Positions 1 to 8,474 of a stretch of DNA of 64,000 bases are shown piece by piece (position 1 is the stretch's first letter; every line of letters starts with the position of its first letter). The stretch is from Candidatus Bathyarchaeota archaeon (GTDB lineage: Archaea; Thermoproteota; Bathyarchaeia; Bathyarchaeales; Bathycorpusculaceae). The notes below the pieces were generated by a model. The model was not told the DNA's origin and ran no database searches. It saw only the letters and a program-made list of their open reading frames with translations. Where the stretch lies: assembly GCA_012515445.1 (NCBI GenBank), contig JAAYYI010000040.1, positions 1 through 64,000 on the forward strand, read 5' to 3'. The translations under genes were made by a program, and so were the position numbers.

Positions 1-358
1 AAAAGCGCTTGTTTAAGAAGAAGAAAAAATCGTCTTTTTCGGGGGAACCAAAGTTTTTTCTTTCACAGACAATTTTTAGATCAAACATCTTCTGCTTGAT
101 TGAATCAAACGTTTTAACCATTATTTTTAGATTTCTCAATAGTCTTGCCCTCATCAACTAAACCCCAGCAACCGACAAACTCCATCTATGCCCCTTGATT
201 TGCCTACCATCAAGCACATCACCAACCAGCCCAACACAACACAAAAAAATTCTGATACCCAAAAACAAAACAGCAAAGAACTGATGATCCCTACAGTAAA
301 AAACCATAAAAGAAAAATGAAAAATTAAAATTAAAAAAAATAAAAACTGTTTGATCTA
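1..358. other. AT-rich intergenic stretch without a gene
   Basis: No ORF with coding character is visible on either strand. The sequence is A-rich, with several oligo-A runs and CCAACC-type words. It lies downstream of the minus-strand propeller gene that ends at 506. The repeat module at 359-463 follows. I see no RNA gene. Confidence 0.5.
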
Positions 359-463
359 CTGTTAAATAAGGGACGGGGAGGTATCGCTGAGGTAGGTCTA
401 GCCGTTTTTTCAAGCCTAAGTTGAACCTACTGTTGCTGCTTTAAATAGTGGGGTCTAGAAAAA
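359..463 (+). repeat. Dispersed G-rich/TATA repeat, copy A
   Basis: Contains TTAAATAAGGGACGGGGAGG followed by CTGAGGTAGGTCTAG. This aligns closely with the minus-strand copy at 28532-28579 (TTATATAAGGGATGAGGAGG, then CTGAGGTAGGTAGG). Further right, GTTGAACCT followed by CTGCTTTAAATAG and GGGGTCTAG matches the minus strand at 7749-7790 (GTTGAACCT, CTGCTTTATATAAG, GGGGTCTAG). It is one member of a family seen at six places in the window. The copy is cut off by the 3' end of the propeller gene. Confidence 0.7.
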
Positions 464-505
464 AATCGCAAAAACAAAAAAGAAAGGGAAGAGACTTGTG
501 GTCTC

Positions 506-3091
506 TTATGGTTTCTTTGAGACGAGCAGTGCTATTACTGCACCGACAACAACTACTGCAATGATTACGCCGACGATTGCTGGGAGGAAGTACTGCTCTA
601 CTGTTGAGACTGGTGGTTGTGTTGGTGCTGTTGTTGCGTGGGCTGCTGTTACGCTGATTACGCTTTCTGCTTGTGAACCCCAGTAGCTGTTGCTGCCGTC
701 GAAGACTGCGTAGATGCGGTAGACGCCTGGAACTTCTGGTGTGTAGTTGATTGCGTATAGGCCGTTTGAGTCGCTTGTCGCTGTTCCGATGATTACATAG
801 TTTCCGTTGGGGTCAAGCGCCATCAGTGAAACAGTTACGCCTGAAACGTCTGCTGGACGTGGCTGTTGCTGATAGACGTATTCCATCCAAGCGGTCTGGC
901 TTGCTTCTGAAATTGCTGGGACACCGTCTGGGAATCTTGCTGCCTGCTGGTTCTGCTTTGTGCCAGCTGAGATATCCATGACTGTACCCTGAATGAGTAC
1001 GCTGCTGCCTTGCTCTATGACGTCGTTTTGGATGTTAACTGTGGTTTTGCTTGGGCCTTTGCCTAAATTGTAGATTTGTCCGTCGTATGCATTGAGGAAC
1101 GTCATGTATCCGTCTGCGATTGCGATTGGAGCGTTAGATGTGCCGAGTCCCGAAGCTGACCAGTCAAGGAGTGTCCAGAGTTCTTCGCCTGTTGTTGCGT
1201 TGAGTGCGCGTGCGCGGTAGCCAAGGTATAGTGGAGTGTTTGGTGAGTGCTCGCCGGACATTGTGTAGACGATGCCGTTGGCGAATCCTGCAATGTGGGT
1301 TGGGAAGTTGCCCCATGGTGTGTCTGAGCCTGTGTTGGTGCTGTTGCCTGCGCCGCCGTTGCCGTAAGTCCAAAGTAAGCTGCCGTCAGTCATTGAGTAT
1401 GCATAGACAATTCCACCGTAGCCTGCAACGTACAGGTTACCGTATGCTGGCAGACCCTCGCGTGCGCTGTAATACTGGAATTGTGGTGGCATAGATGGAC
1501 CGACTGGACCCCAGAGTTTTTCTCCAGTGTCTAAGCTGTATGCTAAGCGTTGGCCTGTTTCGAAGCGGGTCATAGTGAATGCACGTGTAACTGGGTCAAG
1601 TGGCTGCATGGAGAGCATTTCAGTTTCGTTGCCTTCTGGAGCTGCATAGTTCTTTAGCCAGAGTAGTTGTCCTTTTGAGTCTGCTTTGTCGTTAATTGCC
1701 CACATTGTCCAGGGGTTGCTATTTGGGTTTGGCTGAGAGACTAATCCGATACTGCTGCTGCGTCCAAGGATAACATCACCTGGGAGAACACCGACGATTG
1801 CCGGAGCTGTGCTGCCAGTTAGGTCTGCTGAGATTGTTACGTTAGTTGAGTAGCATGCTGGTTTGCTTGCATCGATGACTACACCTGAACCGACTGCGCC
1901 AGTGGTTTGAGTGGAGCCGCCGTTTGGCCAACCTGGTTCGTTGTTGATTGTTGATTGGCTTAGGATTGCTGCTGTGCTGTTCCAGACTAGCATGCGGCCT
2001 GTTTTTGCTGTAGCGTTGTAGCTTAGTACATAGCGTAGTATGTCGCCGTTGTTTGTGTATACCTCTGTGCCTGATGGTACGTTGGTGAGGTTCATGATCC
2101 ACTGCTTGTTTGCAGCGTTGTGACCGATCCAGGTATTGCCTGAGACCATCCAAAGGATGCCGCCGACTACACCATGCTGGTTTGCGGATTCGTACTCGAC
2201 GAGAGATGCTTTTGTTGGGAAGAATGTATTGCTTTCCCAGATTTCTTCGCCTGTAGCTAAGTCTACGCCAACCATGCGTCCGTTGCCGCCTGCTTCACCG
2301 TTTGGTTCACGGTAATACAAGACGCCCTGCATAACGATTGGGTTGCCGAATCTTGTGTTGTATGAGAAACCGCTGTAGTATGTTGGTGAAGTTAAAGAGT
2401 CTTGACCGTACTGTGTGATTAAGTCGCCAGTTAAGCCGCCGTATTCAAGTGGCTTTGTCCACACTATGTGTGCGCTTGTCGGTGAGATACCGCTTTTCTG
2501 CCAGAGGTCAGATGTTGCTGCACCTGATAGCCAGTTTGAGCTGATCCTTGACCACTGATGGTTTTGGCCAAAGATTGGTCGGGACCAGTACTCTGTTGGC
2601 AGCGGAATTGCCGGTAAGCCTGTTACTGGTGTCTCTTGTACTGTCAGGGTTGTTGATGCGCTGCTTGGTGTGTATGTGTCGTTTTGGTATGCGCCGCCAT
2701 AGTTGTAAACTTGGCCTGGGAAGTTGAAGTGCAGCTGGTAGGTGCCTACTTTGTCAGGTGTAAATTGATAATACTGTGAGGATGTTGTGTCTGTTATTGT
2801 GGGGAAAATCTTTTCTGTTCTTGTTCCGTCAGGTGCAATGATGGTTAAGTTGTAGTTTTGGTAGCGGATGTTGTTTGTGATGCCTGCGCCCTGTATAACT
2901 GTGTCTAGCCAGAAGACGATGTTTGTCTGTTGACCAACGCCGACTGGATTTGGAGCTGCGCTGATGTATGCAAAAGTGGTTATCTGCCATGCGGGTGTAT
3001 GTGCCTGTATGGGTATGATAGTTATTCCAATTGAAGCTGTTAGTAAAGCTACAAGTAGAATTACAGATAGTTTACTTTTTAGGATATGCAT
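506..3091 (-). CDS. Secreted PQQ-like beta-propeller protein, membrane anchored
   Basis: 861 residues. The N-terminus is a signal peptide (a lysine-containing start, then a hydrophobic run LSVILLVALLTASIG). The mature part begins with an Ig-like/adhesin-type domain to about residue 150. Repeated blade motifs follow, such as GVDLATGEEIWES, YSLDTGEKLWGP and ALNATTGEELWTL, typical of PQQ-binding-like (pyrrolo-quinoline quinone) propellers. Near residues 700-830 there is a region resembling a carboxypeptidase-regulatory/Ig-like fold (SGVTVSLMALDPNGNYV). The C-terminus is one membrane helix followed by SKKP, so the protein is probably anchored and faces outside. The ligand is unknown, and such propellers often do not bind PQQ. 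The gene stands alone with an AT-rich upstream region. Confidence 0.85.
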   Translation of the reverse strand: MHILKSKLSVILLVALLTASIGITIIPIQAHTPAWQITTFAYISAAPNPVGVGQQTNIVFWLDTVIQGAGITNNIRYQNYNLTIIAPDGTRTEKIFPTITDTTSSQYYQFTPDKVGTYQLHFNFPGQVYNYGGAYQNDTYTPSSASTTLTVQETPVTGLPAIPLPTEYWSRPIFGQNHQWSRISSNWLSGAATSDLWQKSGISPTSAHIVWTKPLEYGGLTGDLITQYGQDSLTSPTYYSGFSYNTRFGNPIVMQGVLYYREPNGEAGGNGRMVGVDLATGEEIWESNTFFPTKASLVEYESANQHGVVGGILWMVSGNTWIGHNAANKQWIMNLTNVPSGTEVYTNNGDILRYVLSYNATAKTGRMLVWNSTAAILSQSTINNEPGWPNGGSTQTTGAVGSGVVIDASKPACYSTNVTISADLTGSTAPAIVGVLPGDVILGRSSSIGLVSQPNPNSNPWTMWAINDKADSKGQLLWLKNYAAPEGNETEMLSMQPLDPVTRAFTMTRFETGQRLAYSLDTGEKLWGPVGPSMPPQFQYYSAREGLPAYGNLYVAGYGGIVYAYSMTDGSLLWTYGNGGAGNSTNTGSDTPWGNFPTHIAGFANGIVYTMSGEHSPNTPLYLGYRARALNATTGEELWTLLDWSASGLGTSNAPIAIADGYMTFLNAYDGQIYNLGKGPSKTTVNIQNDVIEQGSSVLIQGTVMDISAGTKQNQQAARFPDGVPAISEASQTAWMEYVYQQQPRPADVSGVTVSLMALDPNGNYVIIGTATSDSNGLYAINYTPEVPGVYRIYAVFDGSNSYWGSQAESVISVTAAHATTAPTQPPVSTVEQYFLPAIVGVIIAVVVVGAVIALLVSKKP

Positions 3092-3306
3092 TTTTTTTAC
3101 TTTCTCCTTAAAGGTAAGACTAACGAAAATGAACAGTCAATACTTAAAGCATATTCATATCAGCGTGTTGTGACAAGCGATCAAGCCCTTTAGCAGAAAT
3201 TATTCTTCACCGATACAAATTATACTTAAAGAAAGATAAATCGTTGAAAAATGCTTTTTCAGTCAACAAATGTTAAAAAACGCCTAAAAGGTAGAAAGAA
3301 AGGGGT

Positions 3307-3975
3307 TTACTCTCTGCTTGAGAGAACCAAAATGTAGTCTGCAGTGTCAGCACACATGTCTGCAGCTTGCTCAATAAACTCGATTAAGTCATCAAAGATG
3401 ACCATGGCGCCGCAGTTCATCTCAACACCATACTTGACAAATAAGCCCTTAGCTTTAAGGTACTCATCGTCAATGGAGTGCTCGATGTCTCCGACTTTCT
3501 TTGCTTCACGAATAGCCTCGTTGGGTGCAGAAGAGATCTTTTCTATGCTGCCTCTTAGCGTTTGGGCAGTCTCCACAAGTTTGCTTGTCATAAAAACTGT
3601 CTTGTCAAGGAGCTCTTTTGGGATCTGGGCGTCGTAGAGCATTTCGAGGCATCTAGCTGCGTCTTTAACGTGGTCTGCTAATGTGTCGAGGCGTTTAACG
3701 AGGTGTAGCAGGTCTTCTCGGTAGTCTGAGACTAGGGCTGCACCTTTGGATAACTCCATGAAGGTGTCTGTGCGAAGGGCATCTACTTCCTCTTCGGCTT
3801 TGTAGAGGTTTTCGACGTATTTCTTGGCGTCTTTGTAGTTTTTTTCTGAGAAGCATTTTGTTGCTTTCTGCAGCCAAGTTACTGTATCGAAAGCCTTGGT
3901 TATCTGTTCATGTGCAAGTTCTAAGCCTCTGGTTTTACGTCTCTGCTCGAACCAGTCGTAACTCTTTTTTTCCAA
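3307..3975 (-). CDS. PhoU-like protein of the DUF47/TIGR00153 family
   Basis: 222 residues, all helical, with the acidic helices typical of the PhoU-like DUF47 family (for example KYVENLYKAEEEVDALRTD near residue 55 and VGDIEHSIDDEYLKAK near 165). Family members bind metals through E/DxxxD motifs and are usually linked to phosphate transport (often beside a Pit transporter), although no transporter is adjacent here. The start is TTG (TTGGAAAAAAAG). On the minus strand a TATA-like TTATATC lies near 4013-4021, about 40 bases upstream. The exact role is unproven. Confidence 0.85.
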   Translation of the reverse strand: MEKKSYDWFEQRRKTRGLELAHEQITKAFDTVTWLQKATKCFSEKNYKDAKKYVENLYKAEEEVDALRTDTFMELSKGAALVSDYREDLLHLVKRLDTLADHVKDAARCLEMLYDAQIPKELLDKTVFMTSKLVETAQTLRGSIEKISSAPNEAIREAKKVGDIEHSIDDEYLKAKGLFVKYGVEMNCGAMVIFDDLIEFIEQAADMCADTADYILVLSSRE

Positions 3976-4351
3976 CTACACCAACTCTGTATCTAATCAT
4001 TACTCTATCTTGTAGATATAACCCTTCTCTTGAGATCGCAGTCACGTATGGTTAGCTAATCGTGAATTGCTCTCATTTACGGGCTTTTTCATTTTATCTG
4101 ATGCAATCTATAGCAAAGAACCAATCCAAAAGATCAGTTCTAGCTTTGGCTTGCCGATTCATGTGCTTTTTCTGCAAGTTCTCCCTTCAACCTGTTACTT
4201 ATACGTGAGCAAAGTACCATGAGTCGCTGTTTTTAATACGTTTAAGCTCTTTACTTTTCTGCATAGCAGTGCACACACCTAATTTGACTTTTAGTGCCCT
4301 ATTTAGACTATCCAAATAAACTAGAGACCTCAATAAACTGAAGAGGCGAAT
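3976..4351. other. Intergenic region between cofD and the PhoU-like gene
   Basis: Holds the likely promoter of the PhoU-like gene (TATA near 4013-4021, minus strand). The remainder shows no coding frame, no strong hairpin and no match to the dispersed repeat family. Confidence 0.5.
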
Positions 4352-5272
4352 TTAGGCTTGCAGGACAGCCGTAGCTAAGGCGACTTTGTCATCAAAGGTT
4401 TTCATCACGGTATTAGTGACCTTTACCGCTAAACCAAGCTTCGCAATCCGCGTCTGTTCAGCCGCATCTCGGCTATCGATAACTATCGCATCCAAGAAGT
4501 CAGCGTAAAACTGTGCTACGCCAAAAGCTGAAACCTCAATGCCTAAACCGTTGAGCATCTTGTCAGCAGGACCCTTAATGGTTGCGCCAGCCACAATAGG
4601 GCTAACAGCCACTACACGTGCCTTTGTCCGCAGAAGCGCATCCCTTACTCCTGCAATTGAGAGAATTGTGCCGACGCTGACAACTGGGTTGCTTGGGCAA
4701 ACGATAACCAAGTCAGCATCAGAAAGTGCATCCAGAACTCCCGGCGCCGGCTTGGCTGTGGCTTGGCCGTCGAATTCTGCCGCTAAGAATTGGGGTTTGC
4801 ATTGGTGCTTGACGAAGTACTCTTCGAAGTGCATTGTGCCTTGTGGTGTTTTGATTTTTGTTTCAAAATGGTCGTTGCTCATGGGCAGGAGACATGTTTT
4901 TAGTCCAAGTTTAATGCGGATTTCGTCGGTGACTTCTGTGAGTGTGGCGCCTTGGCGGAGACGGTTGGTTCGGTAGATGTGTGTTGCGAGATCTCTGTCG
5001 CCGAGGTTAAACCATGTGTCTACACCTAGCGTTTTTAGAGTGGTGAGTGCATGAAAGGTGTCGTCTTTTATTCCCCAGCCTTTTGCTTCGTCAACTATTC
5101 CGGCGAGCGTGTAGGTTACGATGTCTATGTCTGGGCTGATATGTAAACCGAAGAGGTTGATGTCGTCGCCTGTATTGATGATTACCGTTAGGTCTTCAGG
5201 CTTTACTATTCTGGCGAGTCCCGTTAGGAATCTGGCTGCGCCCACTCCGCCTGCTAACGCTGTGATTTTCAA
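4352..5272 (-). CDS. cofD: 2-phospho-L-lactate transferase (F420 biosynthesis)
   Basis: 306 residues, the usual CofD length. It opens with the family signature LAGGVGAARFLTGLARI and contains the conserved NTGDD at residue 34. It also has NLGDRDLATHIYRT (residues 94-107) and a Rossmann-type CPSNPVVSVGTIL segment. CofD transfers the phospholactyl (or phosphoenolpyruvyl) group from the activated nucleotide donor to the deazaflavin Fo, giving F420-0 in the cytosol. Its presence implies F420-dependent redox chemistry. No other cof genes are in the window. The gene is monocistronic on the minus strand between eS1 and the PhoU-like gene. Confidence 0.95.
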   Translation of the reverse strand: MKITALAGGVGAARFLTGLARIVKPEDLTVIINTGDDINLFGLHISPDIDIVTYTLAGIVDEAKGWGIKDDTFHALTTLKTLGVDTWFNLGDRDLATHIYRTNRLRQGATLTEVTDEIRIKLGLKTCLLPMSNDHFETKIKTPQGTMHFEEYFVKHQCKPQFLAAEFDGQATAKPAPGVLDALSDADLVIVCPSNPVVSVGTILSIAGVRDALLRTKARVVAVSPIVAGATIKGPADKMLNGLGIEVSAFGVAQFYADFLDAIVIDSRDAAEQTRIAKLGLAVKVTNTVMKTFDDKVALATAVLQA

Positions 5273-5375
5273 GGTGCGTTCTCCAAACTGGGATTTCTTA
5301 AGAGCAGAGAATAAGCTAGTTGCCGGTGACTATTAAGTTGTTTAGAAATTGAAAAAGGAAAAGGATTGGTTAGTT

Positions 5376-6089
5376 TTATTCTGATGATTCTTCTGAAGCT
5401 TCAGATTCTTCTTCTGGTTCTTCTGCTTCAGTTTCTTCTTCAGCTTCTTCCTCTTCTTCGGGTTCTTCTGTGGGTGGCGGTACTGGTGCTTCTTTGGGTA
5501 GGTCTGTTGGGGCTGCGATGAGTTTGGATTTGCGTATGCCGACGTGTCTTAGTGGAGCGACGAGTTTGGCTTGGTTGTAGATGTCTGATGCGATTTTGCC
5601 TAGGACCATTTCCTGTACGAATTGGTCCATTGTTAGTGCTTTGGCTTTGTCGCGGATGATTTTCTCCATCATGTCGCGGATGATTGTTTCCTGTGAGGTC
5701 TTTATGCGTGATAGAGTTAGGGCTGAGACGGAGATGCGTAGTTTGAAGCCGTCTTTTGTGACGATGTTGAATAAGCCGTCTACTTTTGTTGTTCTTCTAC
5801 GAACCAGGCTTCTTAGGAAGTCACGTGAGTATTCGTGTCCTTTGAAGAGGGTTCTGGCTGTTTTGCCTTCGACGTTGTGGATCTGGAAGAACATTTTTAG
5901 GTAGTGATGTGAAAAGTCGCCTGTAATGTCGTATAATGTGGCTTCTACGACTCTTCCGATTAGCATTTGTTCCTCTTGAGCTGGAATGCTACCTAGCTCT
6001 ATGTTGCCGAAGAATGATGGCGCAACGACCATGTACCATGTCTTACTGCGCCATTTATCGCGAATATGCTTAGCTGATTTAGCGGACAA
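5376..6089 (-). CDS. rps3ae: 30S ribosomal protein eS1 (S3Ae)
   Basis: 237 residues with the S3Ae pattern: an N-terminal KWRSKTWYMVVAPSFFG, then IGRVVEATLYDITGDFS, a helical middle with RRRTTKVDGLF, and an acidic tail of Glu-rich repeats from about residue 200. It is a component of the small subunit near the mRNA exit. The start is TTG (TTGTCCGCTAAA), supported by an upstream CGGAGAAATAACC Shine-Dalgarno. The strongly acidic tail of about 35 residues is longer than in many homologues but is compositionally common in this protein. Confidence 0.95.
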   Translation of the reverse strand: MSAKSAKHIRDKWRSKTWYMVVAPSFFGNIELGSIPAQEEQMLIGRVVEATLYDITGDFSHHYLKMFFQIHNVEGKTARTLFKGHEYSRDFLRSLVRRRTTKVDGLFNIVTKDGFKLRISVSALTLSRIKTSQETIIRDMMEKIIRDKAKALTMDQFVQEMVLGKIASDIYNQAKLVAPLRHVGIRKSKLIAAPTDLPKEAPVPPPTEEPEEEEEAEEETEAEEPEEESEASEESSE

Positions 6090-6152
6090 AGGTTATTTCT
6101 CCGAACCGTCCCAAAACAATCTCAAAGGTATATTAAAACTTTTACCGTTTTA

Positions 6153-7442
6153 TTAGCGTTTTTTAGTTATTTTCTCTCTGTTGCCCATGTATTTTCTTAG
6201 CACTTCAGGGATAGTTATCGTTCCGTCTGCGTTCTGGTAGTTCTCTATTATGGCTACGATGGTGCGGCCTGTGGCGATGGCGGTGCTGTTTAGTGTGTGG
6301 ACTGGACCGATTGGCGGCGCACCCTCTTTAACTCTGTAGCGGACTCCTAGGCGGCGTGCTTGGTAGTCGGTGCAGTTGCTGCATGAAACGACTTCGCGGT
6401 AGTCTTCCTGCGCTGGCATCCAGGCTTCGATGTCGTATTTTTTGGCTGCTACAGTGCCGATGTCGCCTGTGCAGACGTTGACTACTCTGTATGCTAAGCC
6501 GAGTTTCTGGTAGATGGCTTCAGCGTTTGCCAGTAGCTCCTCGTGGAGTTTGGGGGAGTCTTCGGGTTTGCAGAAGATGAATTGCTCGATTTTGTTGAAT
6601 TGGTGTGTACGGAAGATGCCTCGTGTGTCTTTGCCGTGTGCGCCTGCCTCTTTGCGGAAGCATGTGCTGATTCCAGCCATTTTGATTGGCATGTCGTCTA
6701 GTTTTAGCACCTCATTCCAGTACATAGCGCCTAGTGGATGCTCTGATGTTGCGATCATGTAGAGGTCTTCGCCCTGGATCTTGTAAAGTACATCCTCAAA
6801 GTCGCCTAGTGAGGTTACTCCCTCGTATGCGTCTCGCTTCATCATGTAGGGCGGCACGATTGGCGTGTAGCCCCTGTTTTGGAGTTCCTCAAGCGCGAAG
6901 TGCATGAGTGCCATGTCGAGCATGGCTACGTCGTTTTTGAGGTAGAAGAATCGTGCGCCTGCGATTTTGCCTGCGCGTTCCATGTCGATCTGGTCAAGTG
7001 GGATGGCGAGGTCTATGTGGTTTTTTGGTGTGAAAGTAAACTGTGGGATTGTGCCCCATTTCTTGACTGTGACGTTTTCGCTGGAGTCTTTGCCGACTGG
7101 CACGCTGTCTTCCAGCAGGTTAGGTAATGTTAGTAGGTAGTTTTTGATTTGGGCTTCCTGCTCAACCACCTGCTTCTCTGCCGCTGTGATTTTCTGGTCG
7201 ACTTCCGCTGCCTTGGCAAATTGGGCGTCTGCGTTCTGGCAGGCCTTTTTGAGCTTCGCGATTTCCATGGTGACCTGTTTGCGGTCGTGGCGTAGGTCGT
7301 TTAGTTTGGTGTTGTTTGCTCGCCATTCCTTGTCGAGTGTGATTAGATCGTCGAGCATTTTTAGGCAGTCAGGATTATTACGTTTAGCAAGGTTGGTTTT
7401 GACGAGTTCAGGATTTTCGCGGATAAGCTTGATATCTAACAT
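6153..7442 (-). CDS. serS: Seryl-tRNA synthetase
   Basis: 429 residues. The N-terminal coiled-coil arm (residues 1-110) binds the long variable arm of tRNA-Ser. The class II catalytic core contains motif 2 (FRKEAGAHGKDTRGIFRTHQF) and a C-terminal motif 3 region (LNSTAIATGRTIVAIIENYQ). It belongs to the common bacterial/eukaryotic-type SerRS, not the rare methanogenic type, judged from the long arm and motif 2. It lies just upstream of eS1 on the same strand with a gap of about 60 bases, so the two may be co-transcribed. Confidence 0.96.
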   Translation of the reverse strand: MLDIKLIRENPELVKTNLAKRNNPDCLKMLDDLITLDKEWRANNTKLNDLRHDRKQVTMEIAKLKKACQNADAQFAKAAEVDQKITAAEKQVVEQEAQIKNYLLTLPNLLEDSVPVGKDSSENVTVKKWGTIPQFTFTPKNHIDLAIPLDQIDMERAGKIAGARFFYLKNDVAMLDMALMHFALEELQNRGYTPIVPPYMMKRDAYEGVTSLGDFEDVLYKIQGEDLYMIATSEHPLGAMYWNEVLKLDDMPIKMAGISTCFRKEAGAHGKDTRGIFRTHQFNKIEQFIFCKPEDSPKLHEELLANAEAIYQKLGLAYRVVNVCTGDIGTVAAKKYDIEAWMPAQEDYREVVSCSNCTDYQARRLGVRYRVKEGAPPIGPVHTLNSTAIATGRTIVAIIENYQNADGTITIPEVLRKYMGNREKITKKR

Positions 7443-7540
7443 TATGGGTCACAGGACTGATTTCTATCTAAGAAGATGTGCTATTTAACTATACTAGCAG
7501 AGAACAGGGCTGAATGGGTAAAGTTTACCCTTACTATATT

Positions 7541-7790
7541 TGGGTTTTAAATTTTAAATTAGAAGAAAGAATGCCGCCCTGCTACTTCATCTTCTATAAC
7601 TAGTTGCAGAAACAGCTGATTTTGGTTCTGCAGTTGGTTTGGGTTGCAGGCTGGTTGTGGCGACAGTACAACCAACACAGCTAGCAAAAGCGTCTTCTAC
7701 AAGCACCTCACAAACCAACCAAGCCACGAGGATAGCTGCGATTTCCGACTAGACCCCCTTATATAAAGCAGTGAAAAACAGGTTCAACTA
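7541..7790 (-). repeat. Long dispersed intergenic repeat, copy F
   Basis: Fills the gap between serS and tmk. Read on the minus strand it starts with GTTGAACCTG, then CTGCTTTATATAAGGGGGTC (a good archaeal TATA). It ends with a block almost identical to 44990-45130: CCACAACCAGCC, GCAGAACCAAAA, CAGCTGTTTCT and GAAGATGAAGTAGCAGGGCG, followed by TTCTTTCTTCTAATTT and AT-rich DNA. No reading frame is conserved between the two copies, so it is more likely an RNA gene or a non-coding mobile repeat than a protein remnant. The T-rich end could act as a terminator. Confidence 0.75.
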
Positions 7791-7793
7791 TGC

Positions 7794-8402
7794 TTAGATA
7801 TATTTTTGGGCTACCTCTATCAAGCCAGACACAGTCCTGTAGAGAGCCTCTGCGACTTGCTCTTTATCTTTGTCGCCATCTACCCGCACGAGTTCACCTT
7901 TCGCTACATACTTCATGTAGACCTCGCGCACCTTCTTTTGTATCTCCAAAGTCTCCATCACCGACTTCTTACGCTGCAATCTCTCAATCACCTTCTCTGG
8001 CGGTACGTCGATGAAGATGCATATGTCAGGTTGCAGGGAGCGGGCGTTGATGTTCTTTATCCATTCCAAGCTTAAACCAGAGTTGCCCTGATAGGCGAGT
8101 GAGGAGTAGATGTAGCGGTCGCAGATGACCAGTTTGCCCTCGTCGAGTGCGGGTTTGACTTCGCTGTACATATGCTCGATGCGGTCAGCGGCGAACATGA
8201 GCGCTTCGGCTTCGGTTGGTAGCCGAGTGTTTTCGTAGAGGCAGGATTCGCGGATGAATTTGCCGATTTTGCCGTGGCTTGGCTCAGCTGTTAGTAGGAT
8301 GTTATGGTTTTTCTTTAGTTTCTCTGCTAAAAGCGCGGCTTGGGTGGTTTTACCGCTCCCATCCAAGCCTTCGATGACTATGAATATGCCTTTTTTAGCC
8401 AT
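7794..8402 (-). CDS. tmk: Thymidylate kinase
   Basis: About 202 residues from the preferred ATG at 8402. The ORF track begins at an upstream TTG (8417), but GGTAGTGA lies just before the ATG, and MAKKGIFIVIEG is the expected start. The P-loop is GLDGSGKTTQ, followed by the DR(Y/I) segment CDRYIYSSLAYQG and the lid region IERLQRKKSVMETL. It phosphorylates dTMP to dTDP with ATP for DNA synthesis. It is divergent from the HD phosphohydrolase gene at 8475; both act in nucleotide metabolism. Confidence 0.95.
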   Translation of the reverse strand: MAKKGIFIVIEGLDGSGKTTQAALLAEKLKKNHNILLTAEPSHGKIGKFIRESCLYENTRLPTEAEALMFAADRIEHMYSEVKPALDEGKLVICDRYIYSSLAYQGNSGLSLEWIKNINARSLQPDICIFIDVPPEKVIERLQRKKSVMETLEIQKKVREVYMKYVAKGELVRVDGDKDKEQVAEALYRTVSGLIEVAQKYI

Positions 8403-8474
8403 ACACGTCACTACCAATCTGTTCAGCGTTACACATTATAGGGAGATACATAAATAATAAACCATCCAATCGAA

